A stretch of 64,000 nt of DNA from Chlorogloeopsis fritschii PCC 6912 (GTDB lineage Bacteria > Cyanobacteriota > Cyanobacteriia > Cyanobacteriales > Nostocaceae): positions 1 to 64,000 of the forward strand of contig NZ_AJLN01000120.1 in the NCBI RefSeq assembly GCF_000317285.1, read 5' to 3'. The translations under genes and the position numbers were made by a program. The notes beneath the pieces were generated by a model. It was not told the DNA's origin. It worked only from the letters and a program-made list of their open reading frames with translations, and did no database searches. Positions 63,801 through 64,000 of this stretch are shown in pieces (the first letter of the stretch is position 1; every line of letters starts with the position of its first letter).

Positions 63801-64000
63801 GTAGGTCGGTGTTAAAAATTGTCCATTAGAACGTAGTGCCGTGACAATACCGGGAACACTGGAAACATTTTGACCAACCAGAGGTGAAACATGGCTGGCA
63901 CCTTGAATATCACGAATCCGGATAGTCCCGGCGGTGATATCGTCGTCTGTCACCGTGATGTTTGCTGTAGCGTTGGTAAAGCCATTTGCAGAAGCGGTGA
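63729..64000 (-). pseudogene. Extracellular nuclease-like protein, 3' part, truncated at both ends in the window
   Basis: On the minus strand the frame enters from beyond the window with TASANGFTNATANITVTDDD (Calx-beta-like strand end), then IRIRDIQGASHVSPLVGQNV and VPGIVTALRSNG, the start of the lamin-tail/nuclease region found in large secreted nucleases. Such proteins continue with FYLQDP...; here the sequence turns at about 63825 into residues antisense to the pentapeptide gene and stops at 63729. The C-terminal nuclease half is therefore missing. The gene start lies outside the window. Confidence 0.6.

Noticed and set aside
1..64000. tRNA, rRNA or CRISPR array
   Set aside because: I found no cloverleaf with a T-loop motif, no rRNA-like sequence and no series of regular direct repeats with unique spacers. 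The repeats at 17-22 kb are irregular and separate genes.

Overview
The window is cyanobacterial. The octamer GCGATCGC (HIP1) occurs throughout, and it carries a Psb28-type photosystem II assembly protein, a SipA/DUF3148 protein, a cyanobacterial-type sucrose-phosphate phosphatase and several small families known mainly from cyanobacteria (DUF3386, DUF1400, DUF2301). Frequent small palindromic intergenic repeats, many toxin-antitoxin genes and a 2017-residue Ser/Thr-kinase/histidine-kinase hybrid suggest a filamentous, large-genome lineage. That last point is inference.

Region 1 (1-9.3 kb, + strand) is part of a contractile injection system (phage-tail-like) locus. It holds a truncated DUF4255 gene fused by a deletion scar to the 3' part of a baseplate J-like gene, a second J-like gene with a frameshift, an NHL-propeller/tail-protein-I fusion, and four co-oriented paralogues of a family I cannot name. 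The CIS-type AAA+ ATPase and a YkgJ-like cysteine-cluster protein lie 31 kb away (40.6-43.4 kb, - strand) beside transposon debris. The locus looks rearranged and partly decayed.

Region 2 (9.3-16.6 kb) has a cobalamin riboswitch ahead of a long-form CbiX cobaltochelatase, SipA, an SLH-domain glycoside-hydrolase-like protein, a DUF3574-like protein, a 3D/MltA-like protein, a 51-residue protein with its own terminator, and a SAM hydroxide adenosyltransferase.

Region 3 (16.6-22.8 kb) looks like an array of gene cassettes: small unrelated genes (hicA with a nonsense codon, a VapBC-type pair, an XRE antitoxin, DUF2182+DUF1326, a RelE-type pair, a SnoaL-like protein, a Uma2 nuclease) separated by attC-like imperfect palindromes that end in GTTAGAC and share a conserved downstream flank. 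No integrase is visible. A second, broken VapBC copy brackets the Uma2 gene.

Region 4 (22.9-39.6 kb) is mostly chromosomal housekeeping: DUF2301 and YdcF membrane proteins, dprA, a tandem family of unknown proteins with a decayed extra copy, psb28, a beta-lactamase-fold protein, trmJ, two stress/BON proteins, bioF, ruvA, sucrose-phosphate phosphatase, a Coq4-like protein, a CDP-alcohol phosphatidyltransferase and an HpnP-like B12 radical-SAM protein.

Region 5 (39.7-64 kb) holds IS fragments, the CIS ATPase operon, a sigma-like factor, a two-gene signalling operon (REC-PAS-HK-REC plus the 2017-residue kinase), DUF3386, DUF389, an ion-channel protein with a non-canonical filter, GH13 and GH63 glycosidases, an HdeD-like membrane protein, an SDR pseudogene, a pentapeptide-repeat protein and, at the right edge, the truncated end of an extracellular nuclease-like gene.
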